In this document: piece after piece, positions 27,762-37,234 of the stretch
Layout: every line of letters starts with the position of its first letter
Position numbering within the stretch: position 1 is the first letter of the stretch
DNA from: Pseudomonas sp. FP198
GTDB lineage: Bacteria; Pseudomonadota; Gammaproteobacteria; Pseudomonadales; Pseudomonadaceae
NCBI RefSeq assembly: GCF_030687895.1
Contig: NZ_CP117452.1
Location: 1,195,501-1,259,500 of the forward strand
Length of the DNA: 64,000 nucleotides
Direction: 5' to 3'
Notes under the pieces: model-generated
What the model saw: the letters and a program-made list of their open reading frames with translations, nothing else
Told to the model about the DNA's origin: nothing
The model's database searches: none
Translations under genes and position numbers: made by a program

Positions 27762-28768
27762 AGATCGCCATCGTCAATGACATGCCCCTGGCGGTCGAGG
27801 CCCTGCGCCGCGCGCTGGCATTCGAGCCCGCGTATCAGTTGGTCTGGGTGGCGGCCAACGGCGCCGAGGCGGTGCAGCGTTGCCATGAATACACGCCGGA
27901 CCTGATCCTGATGGACCTGTTCATGCCGATCATGGACGGTGTCGAGGCGACCCGGCGAATCATGGCCGACACGCCGTGCGCCATCGTGATTGTCACTGGC
28001 GACAGCCAGCAGAACGTCCATCGGGTGTTCGAAGCCATGGGCCATGGCGCCCTGGACGTAGTGGATACTCCGGCGCTGGGCGTCGGCAGGCCCGAGGACG
28101 CCGCTGCCCCCTTGCTGCGCAAGATCGCCAACATCGGCTGGCTGATCGGCGAGCGGGGCAACCGTGAGCGCGCCGCGCCGGCTGCGCAGCGGGCGTCGGT
28201 GTCACGCAACAGCCTGGTGGCGATCGGCTCGTCGGCCGGCGGCCCCGCCGCGTTGGAAGTGCTGCTCAAGGCGCTACCCCGCGATTTCGCCCCGGCCATC
28301 GTGCTGGTCCAGCATGTGGACGAAGTGTTTGCCGCCGGCATGGCCGAGTGGCTTGGTGGCGTGTCGGGCCTTGAGGTCCGGCTGGCCCGCGAGGGCGAGA
28401 CACCGCGAGGCGGGGTGGTGCTGTTGGCCGGAACCAATCATCATTTGCGGCTGTTGAAAAATGGCACGCTGGCGTACACGGCCGAACCCGTCAACGAAAT
28501 CTATCGGCCCTCCATCGATGTGTTTTTCGAGAGTGTCGCCAATTTCTGGAGTGGTGAGGCGGTAGGCGTGTTGCTCACCGGCATGGGCCGCGACGGTGCG
28601 CAAGGGCTTAAACTGATGCGCCAGCAGGGCTGCGTGACCATCGCCCAGGACCAGCAGAGCAGCGCGGTCTATGGCATGCCCAAGGCGGCCGCCGCTATCG
28701 ACGCGGCGACGCAGATACTCGCGCTGGACCGGATAGCGCCACGCCTGGCGGAAATTTTCAGCCAATAA
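27758..28768 (+). CDS. wspF: CheB-type methylesterase WspF
   Basis: 336 residues. Removes methyl groups from WspA and so damps the signal; loss of WspF locks WspR active and gives wrinkly colonies in this genus. An N-terminal receiver (phosphoacceptor Asp53 in LILMDLFMP) and a C-terminal esterase with catalytic Ser159 in [18 protein letters not shown] (His) and [12 protein letters not shown] (Asp) are present. Both domains appear intact, so wild-type control is expected. TTG start, overlapping wspE by four bases. Confidence 0.94.
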   Translation: MKIAIVNDMPLAVEALRRALAFEPAYQLVWVAANGAEAVQRCHEYTPDLILMDLFMPIMDGVEATRRIMADTPCAIVIVTGDSQQNVHRVFEAMGHGALDVVDTPALGVGRPEDAAAPLLRKIANIGWLIGERGNRERAAPAAQRASVSRNSLVAIGSSAGGPAALEVLLKALPRDFAPAIVLVQHVDEVFAAGMAEWLGGVSGLEVRLAREGETPRGGVVLLAGTNHHLRLLKNGTLAYTAEPVNEIYRPSIDVFFESVANFWSGEAVGVLLTGMGRDGAQGLKLMRQQGCVTIAQDQQSSAVYGMPKAAAAIDAATQILALDRIAPRLAEIFSQ

Positions 28769-28805
28769 TGCCCTTTTGCACCCCAGCAGTACTCAGGTGA
28801 GCCCC

Positions 28806-29807
28806 ATGACTGATTTACAGCTCGACGACTTCAAGCGCGATGAGAACGCCGCCATGGTCTTGCTGGTCGATGACCAGGCGATGATCGGCGAGGCAGTGCG
28901 ACGCGGGTTGTCGAACGAGCAGAACATCGACTTCCACTTCTGCTCCGACCCTCACCAGGCCATCGCCCACGCCGTGCGCATCAAGCCGACGGTGATTCTC
29001 CAGGATCTGGTGATGCCCGGTCTCGACGGCTTGAGCCTGGTGCGCGAATACCGCAACCATCCGGCCACTCGCGACATCCCGATCATCGTCCTGTCGACCA
29101 AGGAGGACCCGCTGATCAAGAGCGCGGCGTTTGGCGCCGGCGCCAACGATTACCTGGTCAAGTTGCCGGACGACATCGAGCTGGTAGCCCGGATCCGCTA
29201 TCACTCGCGTTCCTACATGATGCTGTTGCAGCGCGACGCGGCCTACCGCGCGCTGCGGGTCAGCCAGCAACAGTTGCTCGACACCAACCTGGTGCTGCAA
29301 CGGCTGATGAACTCCGATGGCCTGACCGGGCTGTCCAATCGCCGGCACTTCGATGAATACCTGGAGCTGGAGTGGCGAAGGGCGCTGCGGGACCAGTCCC
29401 AGCTGTCGTTGTTGATGATCGATGTGGATTATTTCAAATCGTTCAACGACAACTACGGTCACCTTGAGGGCGACGAAGCCCTGCGCAAGGTTGCCACGGC
29501 GATCCGCGAGGCCTGCAGTCGTCCGTCCGACCTGCCGGCCCGTTATGGCGGCGAGGAGTTCGCCCTGGTCTTGCCCGGCACCTCGCCTGGCGGTGCACGG
29601 CTGATGGCCGAAAAACTGCGCCAGAGCATCGTCGCCCTGAAAATCCCGCATAGCACGCCCGACGGCGGCGAAAACCTGACCATCAGCATCGGCGTCGCGA
29701 CCTTCACCCCGCAACAGGGCGGCGAGTGCCGCCAACTGATCTCGGCGGCGGACAAGGGGCTGTACCTGGCCAAGCACAATGGGCGCAATCGGGTGGGGGT
29801 TGAATAA
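28806..29807 (+). CDS. wspR: Diguanylate cyclase response regulator WspR
   Basis: 333 residues from [16 protein letters not shown]. An N-terminal receiver (Asp67 in [11 protein letters not shown]) is joined by a helical stalk (about 140-168) to a GGDEF domain. The active site is GGEEF (248-252), and the product-inhibition site RPSD (239-242) sits the expected five residues before it, so c-di-GMP synthesis with feedback is predicted. The start at 28806 follows GAGCCCC; the frame begins earlier at 28776. Last gene of the operon, 37 bases after wspF. Confidence 0.95.
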   Translation: MTDLQLDDFKRDENAAMVLLVDDQAMIGEAVRRGLSNEQNIDFHFCSDPHQAIAHAVRIKPTVILQDLVMPGLDGLSLVREYRNHPATRDIPIIVLSTKEDPLIKSAAFGAGANDYLVKLPDDIELVARIRYHSRSYMMLLQRDAAYRALRVSQQQLLDTNLVLQRLMNSDGLTGLSNRRHFDEYLELEWRRALRDQSQLSLLMIDVDYFKSFNDNYGHLEGDEALRKVATAIREACSRPSDLPARYGGEEFALVLPGTSPGGARLMAEKLRQSIVALKIPHSTPDGGENLTISIGVATFTPQQGGECRQLISAADKGLYLAKHNGRNRVGVE

Positions 29808-29831
29808 ACCCTGCCTGGCGAGATTGCTTTT

Positions 29832-29961
29832 GTGGCGAGGGAGCTTGCTCCCGCTGGGGCGCGCAGCGGCCCTGAAACCATTTGGCTCGGTGTGCCAGAT
29901 CGATTGAGGAGGTCGTTTTGGGGCTGCTGCGCAACCCAGCGGGAGCAAGCTCCCTCGCCAC
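29832..29961. repeat. Composite REP element after wspR
   Basis: Outer arms GTGGCGAGGGAGCTTGCTCC and its inverse, inner GCTGGGGCGCGCAGCGGCCC on the left and GGGGCTGCTGCGCAACCCAGC on the right, about 130 bases in all. Lies 24 bases after the wspR stop; nothing else is recognised before the prfB promoter region. Confidence 0.9.
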
Positions 29962-30030
29962 AGGGGCCGTACGCTCAATCTCATTGCCCCTAAAGCCGCC
30001 AGGCGGGCTGCCGCCGACGCTTGATTACGT

Positions 30031-30036
30031 TATACT
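30031..30036 (+). promoter_or_regulatory. Candidate -10 element of prfB
   Basis: TATACT in ACGTTATACTCGCC, 39 bases before the prfB ATG. No convincing -35 is seen. Confidence 0.4.
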
Positions 30037-30075
30037 CGCCGGCTTTCAAAAGTTCGCCAACGAGTGCTGCCCGCC

Positions 30076-31171
30076 ATGGAAATCAACCCGATCCTGAACA
30101 CCATCAAGGACCTGTCCGAGCGCTCCGAAACTATTCGGGGGTATCTTTGACTACGATCAAAAGCATGAGCGTCTGACCGAAGTCAATCGCGAGCTTGAAG
30201 ATCCGAATGTCTGGAACAACCCTTCCTACGCCCAGGAGCTGGGCCGCGAGCGTTCTGCGCTGGCGCAGATCGTCGAGACCCTGGACGAGTTGTCCAGCGG
30301 CCTGGCCGACTGCCGCGACCTGCTGGACATGGCCGTCGAGGAAAACGACGAAGGCGCGGTCGGCGATGTGGTCGCCGAGCTGACGCGCCTGGACGAGAAC
30401 CTGGCCAAGCTGGAGTTCCGCCGCATGTTCAGCGGCGAGATGGACATGAACAACGCCTACCTGGACATCCAGGCCGGCTCCGGCGGCACCGAGGCCCAGG
30501 ACTGGGCCAACATCCTGCTGCGCATGTACCTGCGCTGGGCCGACAAACGCGGTTTCGACGCGACCATCATGGAACTGTCCGCCGGTGAAGTCGCCGGGAT
30601 CAAGGGCGCTACCGTGCACATCAAGGGCGAGTACGCCTTTGGCTGGCTGCGCACCGAGATCGGCGTGCACCGCCTGGTGCGCAAGAGCCCGTTCGACTCC
30701 GGCAACCGCCGCCACACCTCGTTCTCGGCGGTATTCGTCTCGCCGGAAATCGATGACAACATCGAGATCGAGATCAACCCGGCCGACCTGCGTATCGACA
30801 CCTACCGTTCCTCCGGGGCCGGTGGTCAGCACGTCAACACCACCGACTCGGCCGTACGGATCACCCACGTACCGACCAACACCGTGGTCAGTTGCCAGAA
30901 CGAACGGTCCCAGCACGCCAACAAAGACACCGCGATGAAGATGCTGCGGGCGCGTTTGTACGAGCAGGAAGTGCAGAAGCGCAACGCGGCGTCCCAGGCC
31001 CTGGAAGACACCAAGTCGGACATTGGCTGGGGTCACCAGATCCGCTCGTACGTCCTCGACGCTTCGCGGATCAAGGACCTGCGCACCAGCATCGAACGCA
31101 GCGACTGCGACAAGGTGCTCGACGGCGACATCGATGAATATCTGATCGCCAGCCTCAAGCAAGGGCTGTAA
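30076..31171 (+). CDS. prfB: Peptide chain release factor 2 with programmed +1 frameshift
   Basis: Recognises UGA and UAA stop codons. The gene is read in two frames: codons 1-24 run from ATG 30076 to an in-frame TGA at 30148-30150. The ribosome then shifts +1 at CTT-TGA-C and continues GAC TAC GAT to 31171, giving about 364 residues. The shift site CGGGGGTATCTTTGAC has the internal Shine-Dalgarno-like GGGGG. Class-I motifs are clear: SGAGGQHVN (the GGQ catalytic loop) and the codon-recognition tripeptide SPF in RKSPFDSG. Low RF2 levels raise frameshifting, so it regulates itself. Precedes lysS, as in many proteobacteria. Confidence 0.97.
30139..30153 (+). promoter_or_regulatory. prfB programmed frameshift site
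   Basis: GGGGTATCTTTGAC: a Shine-Dalgarno-like G run, slippery CTT and an internal TGA followed by C, the weak-termination context. It is the classical autoregulatory element. Confidence 0.95.
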
Positions 31172-31275
31172 CGCGACACCCACGTGGCGGGCGGGCACGC
31201 TTTCGAAAGCGCGGCTCGCCGGCAGACTCCGGCCCGGGCCGGGGGCAACGAACCTGTGATGGAAACCTTAAAGAC

Positions 31276-32778
31276 ATGAGCGACCAAGAACTCGACCCGC
31301 AAGCCCTGCAACAGGAAGAAAACTCCCTGATCGCCCTGCGCAAGGAAAAGCTTGCTGCCGAGCGCGCCAAGGGCCAGGCCTTCCCCAACGACTTCCGCCG
31401 CGATTCATACTGCGATGCCTTGCAGAAGAAGTACGCGGACAAGACCAAGGAAGAGCTGGCCGAAGCGGCGATTCCGGTCAAGGTTGCCGGTCGCATCATG
31501 CTCGACCGTGGTTCGTTCCTGGTGATCCAGGACATGACCGGTCGCATCCAGGTCTACGTCAACCGCAAGACCCTGCCGGAAGAAACCCTGGCCGCCGTCA
31601 AGACCTGGGACCTGGGCGACATCATTGCCGCCGAAGGCACCCTGGCCCGTTCGGGCAAAGGCGACCTGTACGTCGAAATGACCAGCGTGCGCCTGCTGAC
31701 CAAGTCCCTGCGCCCGCTGCCGGACAAGCACCACGGCCTGACCGACACCGAGCAGCGCTACCGCCAGCGCTACGTCGACCTGATCGTCAACGAAGACGTG
31801 CGCCACACGTTCCGCGTGCGCTCGCAGGTCATCGCGCACATCCGCAGCTTCCTGATGAAGCGTGACTTCCTGGAAGTCGAGACGCCGATGCTGCAGACCA
31901 TTCCGGGTGGCGCGGCGGCCAAGCCGTTCGAAACCCACCACAACGCCCTGGACATGGAAATGTTCCTGCGCATCGCGCCGGAGCTGTACCTCAAGCGCTT
32001 GGTGGTCGGTGGTTTCGAGAAGGTCTTCGAGATCAACCGCAACTTCCGTAACGAAGGTGTTTCGACCCGGCACAACCCCGAGTTCACCATGCTCGAGTTC
32101 TACCAGGCCTACGCCGATTACAACGACAACATGGACCTGACCGAAGAACTGTTCCGCGAGCTGGCACAGTTGATCCTGGGCAGCACCGACGTGCCGTACG
32201 GCGACAAGGTGTTCCACTTTGGCGAGCCGTTCGTGCGCCTGTCGGTGTTCGATTCGATCCTCAAGTACAACCCGGAAATTACTGCGGCCGACCTGCAGGA
32301 CATCGACAAGGCGCGTGCCATCGCCAAGAAGGCCGGCGCCAAGGTGCTCGGCTTCGAAGGCCTGGGCAAGCTGCAGGTGATGATTTTCGAAGAGCTGGTC
32401 GAGCACAAGCTGGAGCAGCCGCACTTCATTACCCAGTACCCGTTCGAAGTGTCGCCGCTGGCCCGTCGCAACGACGAGAACCCGAGCGTGACCGACCGTT
32501 TCGAACTGTTCATCGGCGGCCGTGAGATCGCCAACGCCTACTCCGAGCTCAACGACGCGGAAGACCAGGCCGAGCGCTTCATGGCCCAGGTGGCCGACAA
32601 GGACGCCGGTGACGACGAAGCCATGCACTACGACGCCGACTTCGTTCGCGCGCTGGAGTACGGCATGCCGCCGACGGCTGGCGAAGGCATTGGTATCGAT
32701 CGTCTGGTGATGTTGCTGACCAACTCACCGTCGATCCGGGATGTCATCCTGTTCCCGCACATGCGGCCCCAAGCGTAA
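31276..32778 (+). CDS. lysS: Lysyl-tRNA synthetase (class II)
   Basis: 500 residues. An N-terminal OB-fold anticodon-binding domain (about 65-165; [21 protein letters not shown]) precedes the class II catalytic core with motif 1 ([20 protein letters not shown]), motif 2 ([18 protein letters not shown]) and motif 3 ([18 protein letters not shown]). All motifs are intact. It follows prfB after 104 bases containing two GC-rich palindromes, and ends at a strong terminator. Confidence 0.97.
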   Translation: MSDQELDPQALQQEENSLIALRKEKLAAERAKGQAFPNDFRRDSYCDALQKKYADKTKEELAEAAIPVKVAGRIMLDRGSFLVIQDMTGRIQVYVNRKTLPEETLAAVKTWDLGDIIAAEGTLARSGKGDLYVEMTSVRLLTKSLRPLPDKHHGLTDTEQRYRQRYVDLIVNEDVRHTFRVRSQVIAHIRSFLMKRDFLEVETPMLQTIPGGAAAKPFETHHNALDMEMFLRIAPELYLKRLVVGGFEKVFEINRNFRNEGVSTRHNPEFTMLEFYQAYADYNDNMDLTEELFRELAQLILGSTDVPYGDKVFHFGEPFVRLSVFDSILKYNPEITAADLQDIDKARAIAKKAGAKVLGFEGLGKLQVMIFEELVEHKLEQPHFITQYPFEVSPLARRNDENPSVTDRFELFIGGREIANAYSELNDAEDQAERFMAQVADKDAGDDEAMHYDADFVRALEYGMPPTAGEGIGIDRLVMLLTNSPSIRDVILFPHMRPQA

Positions 32779-32786
32779 GTGTTTCA

Positions 32787-32815
32787 ATTAAAAAGCCGCC
32801 TCGATGGGCGGCTTT
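32787..32815 (+). terminator. Rho-independent terminator after lysS
   Basis: AAAAAGCCGCC at 32790-32800 and GGGCGGCTTTTT form the stem around a short TCGAT loop, ending in a T run. Nearly symmetric. Confidence 0.9.
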
Positions 32816-32879
32816 TTAATGCCTGTCTGGTACAAACGTATCAATTGGTTACTTCTGAAATAGCGAGGAAAGACCTGTC

Positions 32880-33596
32880 GTGAATCGTGCAATGGCTCCA
32901 GAAGGTGCAGCGGGCGTCGCCACTGCTGTCGCTGAAAGTGTTCAGTACCAGGGTCGCAAGGCCAGCCGACAGGGCAGTGAACAGCGCCGCCAGGAGATTC
33001 TCGACGCGGCCATGCGCATTGTCGTGCGCGATGGCGTGCGTGCGGTGCGCCACCGCGCGGTGGCCGCCGAGGCGGGCGTGCCGCTGTCGGCCACCACTTA
33101 TTATTTCAAGGACATCGACGACCTGCTCACCGACACCTTCGCCCAGTACGTGGAACGCAGCGCGGCGTTCATGGCCAAGCTGTGGACCAACAATGAAGGC
33201 CTGCTGCGCGAGATGGTCGCCTACGGGGATGGCAGCGCCGCGTCGCGCTCGCAACTGGCGGACGACATCGCGCGGATGACGGCGGACTACGTGCAGCATC
33301 AATTGCACAGTCGTCGCGACTACCTGATGGCCGAACAGGCCTTCCGCCAGGAAGCGCTGCTCAACCCGCGCCTGGCGGTGTTGGTGCGTTCTCACCAGCA
33401 GATTTTGCTGCACGGCACCTGTCAGTTTTTCCAGGTCCTGGGCTCCCGCGAGCCACAACAGGATGCCAAAGTGTTGACGGCGATTATCGGACGGATGGAA
33501 TATCAGGGCTTGCTCAATGGCGCCGAGCCGGTAGCTGACGAAGACATGCTCGGCATCCTGACCCGTTACATGCACTTGGTACTGGCGTCGGTGTGA
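32880..33596 (+). CDS. TetR-family transcription regulator
   Basis: 238 residues. After a 30-residue tail, the TetR DNA-binding domain (about 33-85) reads SEQRRQEILDAAMRIVVRDG, VRAVRHRAVAAEAGVPLSATTYYFKDIDDLL. The rest is an all-helical ligand domain. GTG start with GAGGAAAGACC at good spacing. In P. aeruginosa a TetR gene also follows lysS. No divergent gene is present; the downstream lipoprotein and DUF1704 genes are possible targets, but a REP element intervenes. Ligand unknown. Confidence 0.9.
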   Translation: MNRAMAPEGAAGVATAVAESVQYQGRKASRQGSEQRRQEILDAAMRIVVRDGVRAVRHRAVAAEAGVPLSATTYYFKDIDDLLTDTFAQYVERSAAFMAKLWTNNEGLLREMVAYGDGSAASRSQLADDIARMTADYVQHQLHSRRDYLMAEQAFRQEALLNPRLAVLVRSHQQILLHGTCQFFQVLGSREPQQDAKVLTAIIGRMEYQGLLNGAEPVADEDMLGILTRYMHLVLASV

Positions 33597-33622
33597 CCCA
33601 AATGGGTTCACCACAGCCCCCT

Positions 33623-33768
33623 GTGGCGAGGGGATTTAGCGAAACGTCGCACCGCCCCGCTGGGCTGCGAAGCAGCCCCAAAACCAGCCAACTCGGTACA
33701 TCTGGCTAACTGAGCTGACTGCAAGGGGGGCTGCTCCGCAGCCCAGCGGGGATAAATCCCCTCGCCAC
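33623..33768. repeat. Composite REP element with rearranged left arm
   Basis: The right half is standard (GGGGCTGCTCCGCAGCCCAGCGGGGATAAATCCCCTCGCCAC, given here only as a description of its order). The left half begins GTGGCGAGGGGATTTAGC and then breaks into GAAACGTCGCACCGCCCC before resuming. It ends 18 bases before the lipoprotein ATG, abutting its ribosome site. Confidence 0.85.
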
Positions 33769-33786
33769 AGACCATAGGGAGTTCCA

Positions 33787-34341
33787 ATGAAAGCCTGGCG
33801 TGCCGTTGCACTGGCCGTGTCGTTGCTGCTGCTCAGTGGCTGCCTGGTGTCGTTCAAGGCGCCGTTGCCCGACAGCGAAGCCGCGCCCAAGGGCCTGCTC
33901 GGCCACTGGACCAGCACCAACGCCTGGGGTGAGCCGGTGAACCTGGAACTGACGGAAGTCGGCAAGCATCGCTACCAGGCCGTCAGTTATTTCCGGGCCA
34001 GGCCCCAGGAGCGCGAAGCCATTCCCCTGACCGTCTCCCGTCACGGCAGTCGCTGGTATTTGTCGGCCAAGGTGCCGGCGCGCTTCGGCGGCCATTTCGT
34101 CATCGCCGGTTTCGAACTGACCGATAAGCAGGAACTGGTGGTCTACAACCTGGACATGGAACAGATCAACCAGGCCATCGGCCAGAAGCTCCTCAGCGGC
34201 CAGCCAAACCAGAGCGAGGAGGGTGATGGCGTGCTGGTGGACAGCGACATGAACAAGGTTTTCAGCTACCTCGACGACCCGGCCAATTCCGATGTGTTCT
34301 CGGAAGCCGTGCGCTACCAGCGACTGAGCAAATCCCAATAA
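33787..34341 (+). CDS. Hypothetical lipoprotein
   Basis: 184 residues. A lipoprotein signal peptide ends in LLLLSGC, so Cys19 is the lipidated residue after signal peptidase II cleavage. The mature part has a beta-rich look (GLLGHWTSTNAWGEPVNLEL, YQAVSYFRARPQEREAIPLTVSRHG) and no catalytic motif I can name. The ribosome site AGGGAG directly follows a REP element. It is 36 bases upstream of the DUF1704 gene and probably co-transcribed. Function unknown. Confidence 0.82.
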   Translation: MKAWRAVALAVSLLLLSGCLVSFKAPLPDSEAAPKGLLGHWTSTNAWGEPVNLELTEVGKHRYQAVSYFRARPQEREAIPLTVSRHGSRWYLSAKVPARFGGHFVIAGFELTDKQELVVYNLDMEQINQAIGQKLLSGQPNQSEEGDGVLVDSDMNKVFSYLDDPANSDVFSEAVRYQRLSKSQ

Positions 34342-34377
34342 CGGCTACAAGCGGACGTTTTTTCACAGGAGTTTCGG

Positions 34378-35655
34378 GTGGACGATTACCAGCAGACGAT
34401 ACGCACCTTGTCCGATCGCATTGTGCTGGCGCAAACGCCGATTCGCATTCTCGACGCGGTGAAGTGGGACGAGAGCATCCGCAAGGGGTTCCTCAAGGCC
34501 AAGGGCAAGGAAATGCCCGCGGTGGATCGTGATTATTACCTCAACCGGCCACTCTCCTTTGATTCCAGCAAGGTGAAGCTGGAGTTCCAGAACATCGAGC
34601 GCGACATCACCCGTCAGCTTGGGCAGTTCAACCCGGTGGGCCAGATCATGCGGCGCATGTGCAAGGAATACCGCATGGTGGTGCGCATGCTCGAAGCGCG
34701 CGGCACCGAGGACTTCGGGCTGATTTCCCAGGAGCTGTACGGCGCCGCTTCCGATGCCTTCCACGCCGGTGACCCGACCCTGGCCGACCTGGGCCTGATG
34801 CTCTCCGATTACCTGAACAACATCGATGGCCGTGGCGACCTCAAGGACGAGCCCAAGGTGCTCAGTGCCAAGGAGGCCGTCAGCCTGCTGCAGCATCGCC
34901 TCAACCGGGTGTTTGGCGAGGCCGAGGAAACCATTCGCGTATTCGAGTCCGACGGTATCGTCGCCGACGCGGCGGCGGGCGCCGACTACATCAAGATCCG
35001 CACCGACGCGATGTTCAACGAGCGCGACGTACGGGCGCTGGAGGTCCATGAGGGGCTGGTGCACGTTGGCACCACCCTCAATGGTTTGAACCAGCCGATC
35101 TGCACCTTCCTGTCCAAGGGCCCGCCCTCGTCGACGGTGACTCAGGAAGGCCTGGCGATCCTGATGGAAATCATCACCTTCGCCTCCTACCCGAGTCGCC
35201 TGCGCAAACTCACCAACCGCACCCGCGCCATCCATATGGTGGAGGAGGGGGCCGACTTCCTGCAGGTCTTCGAGTTCTTCCGCGAGCAGGGCTTCGAAAT
35301 GGCCGAAAGCTACGGCAACGCCAGCCGCGTTTTCCGTGGCTCGGTGCCGACCGGTCTGCCATTTACCAAAGACTTGTCCTACCTCAAGGGCTTCATCATG
35401 GTTTACAACTACATTCAGCTGGCCGTGCGCAAAGGCAAGCTGGAGCAGGTGCCGCTGCTGTTCTGTGGCAAGACCACCCTGGAGGATATGCGCACCCTGC
35501 GCCAGCTGGTGGATGAGGGCCTGGTCGTGCCGCCCAAATACCTGCCCGAGCAGTTCCGCGACATGAACGCCTTGTCGGCGTGGATGTGTTTTTCCAACTT
35601 CTTGAACCACCTGAGCCTGGACCGGATCGAAGCGGATTATTCGAACATTCTGTAA
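34378..35655 (+). CDS. DUF1704 family protein with HExxH motif (QEGLA-motif protein)
   Basis: 425 residues. The family is annotated as flavohemoglobin expression-modulating QEGLA-motif protein and is related to eukaryotic KIAA0895/MATCAP proteases. Two hallmark motifs are present: HEGLVH at 224-229, which fits the zinc-metalloprotease pattern HExxH, and TQEGLAI at 255-261, whose Glu could be the third ligand. No signal peptide or membrane span. GTG start after CACAGGAGTTTCGG. Bacterial substrates are unknown to me, and the link to flavohemoglobin rests only on the family name. Confidence 0.82.
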   Translation: MDDYQQTIRTLSDRIVLAQTPIRILDAVKWDESIRKGFLKAKGKEMPAVDRDYYLNRPLSFDSSKVKLEFQNIERDITRQLGQFNPVGQIMRRMCKEYRMVVRMLEARGTEDFGLISQELYGAASDAFHAGDPTLADLGLMLSDYLNNIDGRGDLKDEPKVLSAKEAVSLLQHRLNRVFGEAEETIRVFESDGIVADAAAGADYIKIRTDAMFNERDVRALEVHEGLVHVGTTLNGLNQPICTFLSKGPPSSTVTQEGLAILMEIITFASYPSRLRKLTNRTRAIHMVEEGADFLQVFEFFREQGFEMAESYGNASRVFRGSVPTGLPFTKDLSYLKGFIMVYNYIQLAVRKGKLEQVPLLFCGKTTLEDMRTLRQLVDEGLVVPPKYLPEQFRDMNALSAWMCFSNFLNHLSLDRIEADYSNIL

Positions 35656-35673
35656 CCACAACACCCAGCCCCT

Positions 35674-35760
35674 GTGGGAGCGAGCTTGCTCGCGATAGCG
35701 TCAGAACAGTCAGCACGGCTGTGACTGACCCTCCGCTATCGCGAGCAAGCTCGCTCCCAC
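35674..35760. repeat. REP pair between the DUF1704 and hydrolase genes
   Basis: Convergent CTTG-type units across 45 bases; interrupts an otherwise same-strand gene run. Confidence 0.92.
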
Positions 35761-35800
35761 AGGGAACTGCGTTTACTTCTAACTTGCGAGGCTTCACCGG

Positions 35801-36706
35801 ATGCGAACCCTCGGCATCATTTGCCTGCTGCTGGCCCTGAGTGGCTGCAGCTCCCTGCTGTTCTATCCCGAACGCGGCCTGCCATTCACGCCGCAGCGGG
35901 CCAAGCTCGAATACCGCGACGTCACCCTGACCACGGCCGACGGCCTGAAGCTACGTGGCTGGTGGCTGCCGGTGAAACCGGGTGTCGAGGTCAAGGGCAC
36001 GGTGCTGCATTTGCACGGCAACGGCGGCAATCTGTCCTGGCACCTCGGCGGGAGCTGGTGGTTGCCGGAGCAGGGTTATCAAGTGCTGATGGTCGATTAC
36101 CGGGGTTATGGGGTGTCCGAGGGCGAGCCGAGCCTGCCGGCGATCTACCGGGACATCGACGCTGCGTTCAAATGGCTCGACCAATCGCCCGAGGTCCAAG
36201 GCAAGCCGCTGATGCTGCTCGGCCAAAGCCTGGGTGGCGCGCTGGCGGTGCATTACCTGGTGGAGCATCCTCAGCGTCAACGGCAGCTCAAGGCGCTGGT
36301 GCTTGATGGCGTGCCCGCCAGCTATCGCGACGTCGGACGTTTTGCGCTGAGCACGTCATGGCTGACCTGGGCGTTGCAGGTGCCGCTGTCGTGGCTGGTG
36401 CCGGACGGCGACAGTGCCATCGGTTCGATCGCTCAACTGAACGGCGTGCCGAAACTGATCTACCACAGCCTTGACGACCCCATCGTGCCTCTTTCCAACG
36501 GCATCCGCTTGTATCAAGCTGCGCCGCCGCCCCGCGTCCTGCAACTGACCCGGGGTGGTCATGTGCAGACTTTCGCCGACCCGACCTGGCGAACCGTGAT
36601 GTTGCGCTACCTCGACGATCCCCAGCACTTCGATGGCTTGCGCCGCCTGGGCGAGGTGCCGAACTACCCGAAATCATCCGTTGAATCATCCGAGAACCCG
36701 CAATGA
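35801..36706 (+). CDS. Alpha/beta hydrolase lipoprotein
   Basis: 301 residues. A short signal peptide ends LLLALSGC, so Cys16 is likely lipidated. The hydrolase core has LHLHGNGGN (oxyanion region), VDYRGYGVSEG, the nucleophile elbow GQSLGG and late acid/base regions YHSLDDPIVPL and TRGGHVQTF. It matches the YfhR/bem46-like branch. Expected to face the periplasm at a membrane. Substrate unknown. Its stop overlaps the next ATG by four bases. Confidence 0.88.
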   Translation: MRTLGIICLLLALSGCSSLLFYPERGLPFTPQRAKLEYRDVTLTTADGLKLRGWWLPVKPGVEVKGTVLHLHGNGGNLSWHLGGSWWLPEQGYQVLMVDYRGYGVSEGEPSLPAIYRDIDAAFKWLDQSPEVQGKPLMLLGQSLGGALAVHYLVEHPQRQRQLKALVLDGVPASYRDVGRFALSTSWLTWALQVPLSWLVPDGDSAIGSIAQLNGVPKLIYHSLDDPIVPLSNGIRLYQAAPPPRVLQLTRGGHVQTFADPTWRTVMLRYLDDPQHFDGLRRLGEVPNYPKSSVESSENPQ

Positions 36707-37032
36707 GCGAAGAACGCAACGCCATCCCCCTGATCATCACCGGTATCTGCAGCATTCTCGGCACCGTCGCGGCGCTCTGGTACTACGGCTACCTGCATTT
36801 CGCCAAGCCCGAGGATGCGTTGCTGCTCAACCAGTTCACCATGCTCAAGACCGTGCCGGGCGAAGACTATAAAGTCGCCCTGGAGCCGGCGCCCCAGGTC
36901 GCCCAATGCATCGATGGCGTACTGGTGCTGTTCGATACCGAGCAGAAAGGCCTGACCGGTGTGCTGATCAACGAGAAGAAGCGCGCGGTGCGGTGTATGG
37001 GGCAGGAGACGCCGCAGAAGCTGCAACCGTAA
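36703..37032 (+). CDS. Small membrane-anchored hypothetical protein
   Basis: 109 residues with one N-terminal membrane helix (about 7-27: IPLIITGICSILGTVAALWYYGY) and a small domain of about 80 residues. Translationally coupled to the hydrolase gene (ATGA overlap), so the two probably work together. I do not recognise a domain. Confidence 0.8.
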   Translation: MSEERNAIPLIITGICSILGTVAALWYYGYLHFAKPEDALLLNQFTMLKTVPGEDYKVALEPAPQVAQCIDGVLVLFDTEQKGLTGVLINEKKRAVRCMGQETPQKLQP

Positions 37033-37061
37033 GCCAATCCAAGGACACCACATTTTCCCAT

Positions 37062-37148
37062 GTGGGAGCGAGCTTGCTCGCGATAGCGGTGGTTCAGCAA
37101 CATTGTCAGTGGCTGACACTCCGCCATCGCGAGCAAGCTCGCTCCCAC
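37062..37148. repeat. REP pair between convergent genes
   Basis: CTTG-type units, inverted, lying just before the bidirectional terminator shared with lptF. Confidence 0.92.
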
Positions 37149-37180
37149 AGGGAAGGGGTACTGCCAACATATTCGGCCAA

Positions 37181-37220
37181 TAAAAAGCCCCGCCTGATTG
37201 AAGTCAGGCGGGGCTTTTGC
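37181..37220. terminator. Bidirectional terminator between the small membrane gene and lptF
   Basis: A 15-bp stem AAAAGCCCCGCCTGA at 37183-37197 and its inverse at 37204-37218, A-rich on one side and T-rich on the other, serves both converging units. Confidence 0.9.
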
Positions 37221-37234
37221 GTTGCGTCAGCCGA

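Noticed and set aside
30290..31171. prfB starting at the internal ATG
   Set aside because: It ignores the upstream 24 codons and the classical frameshift site.
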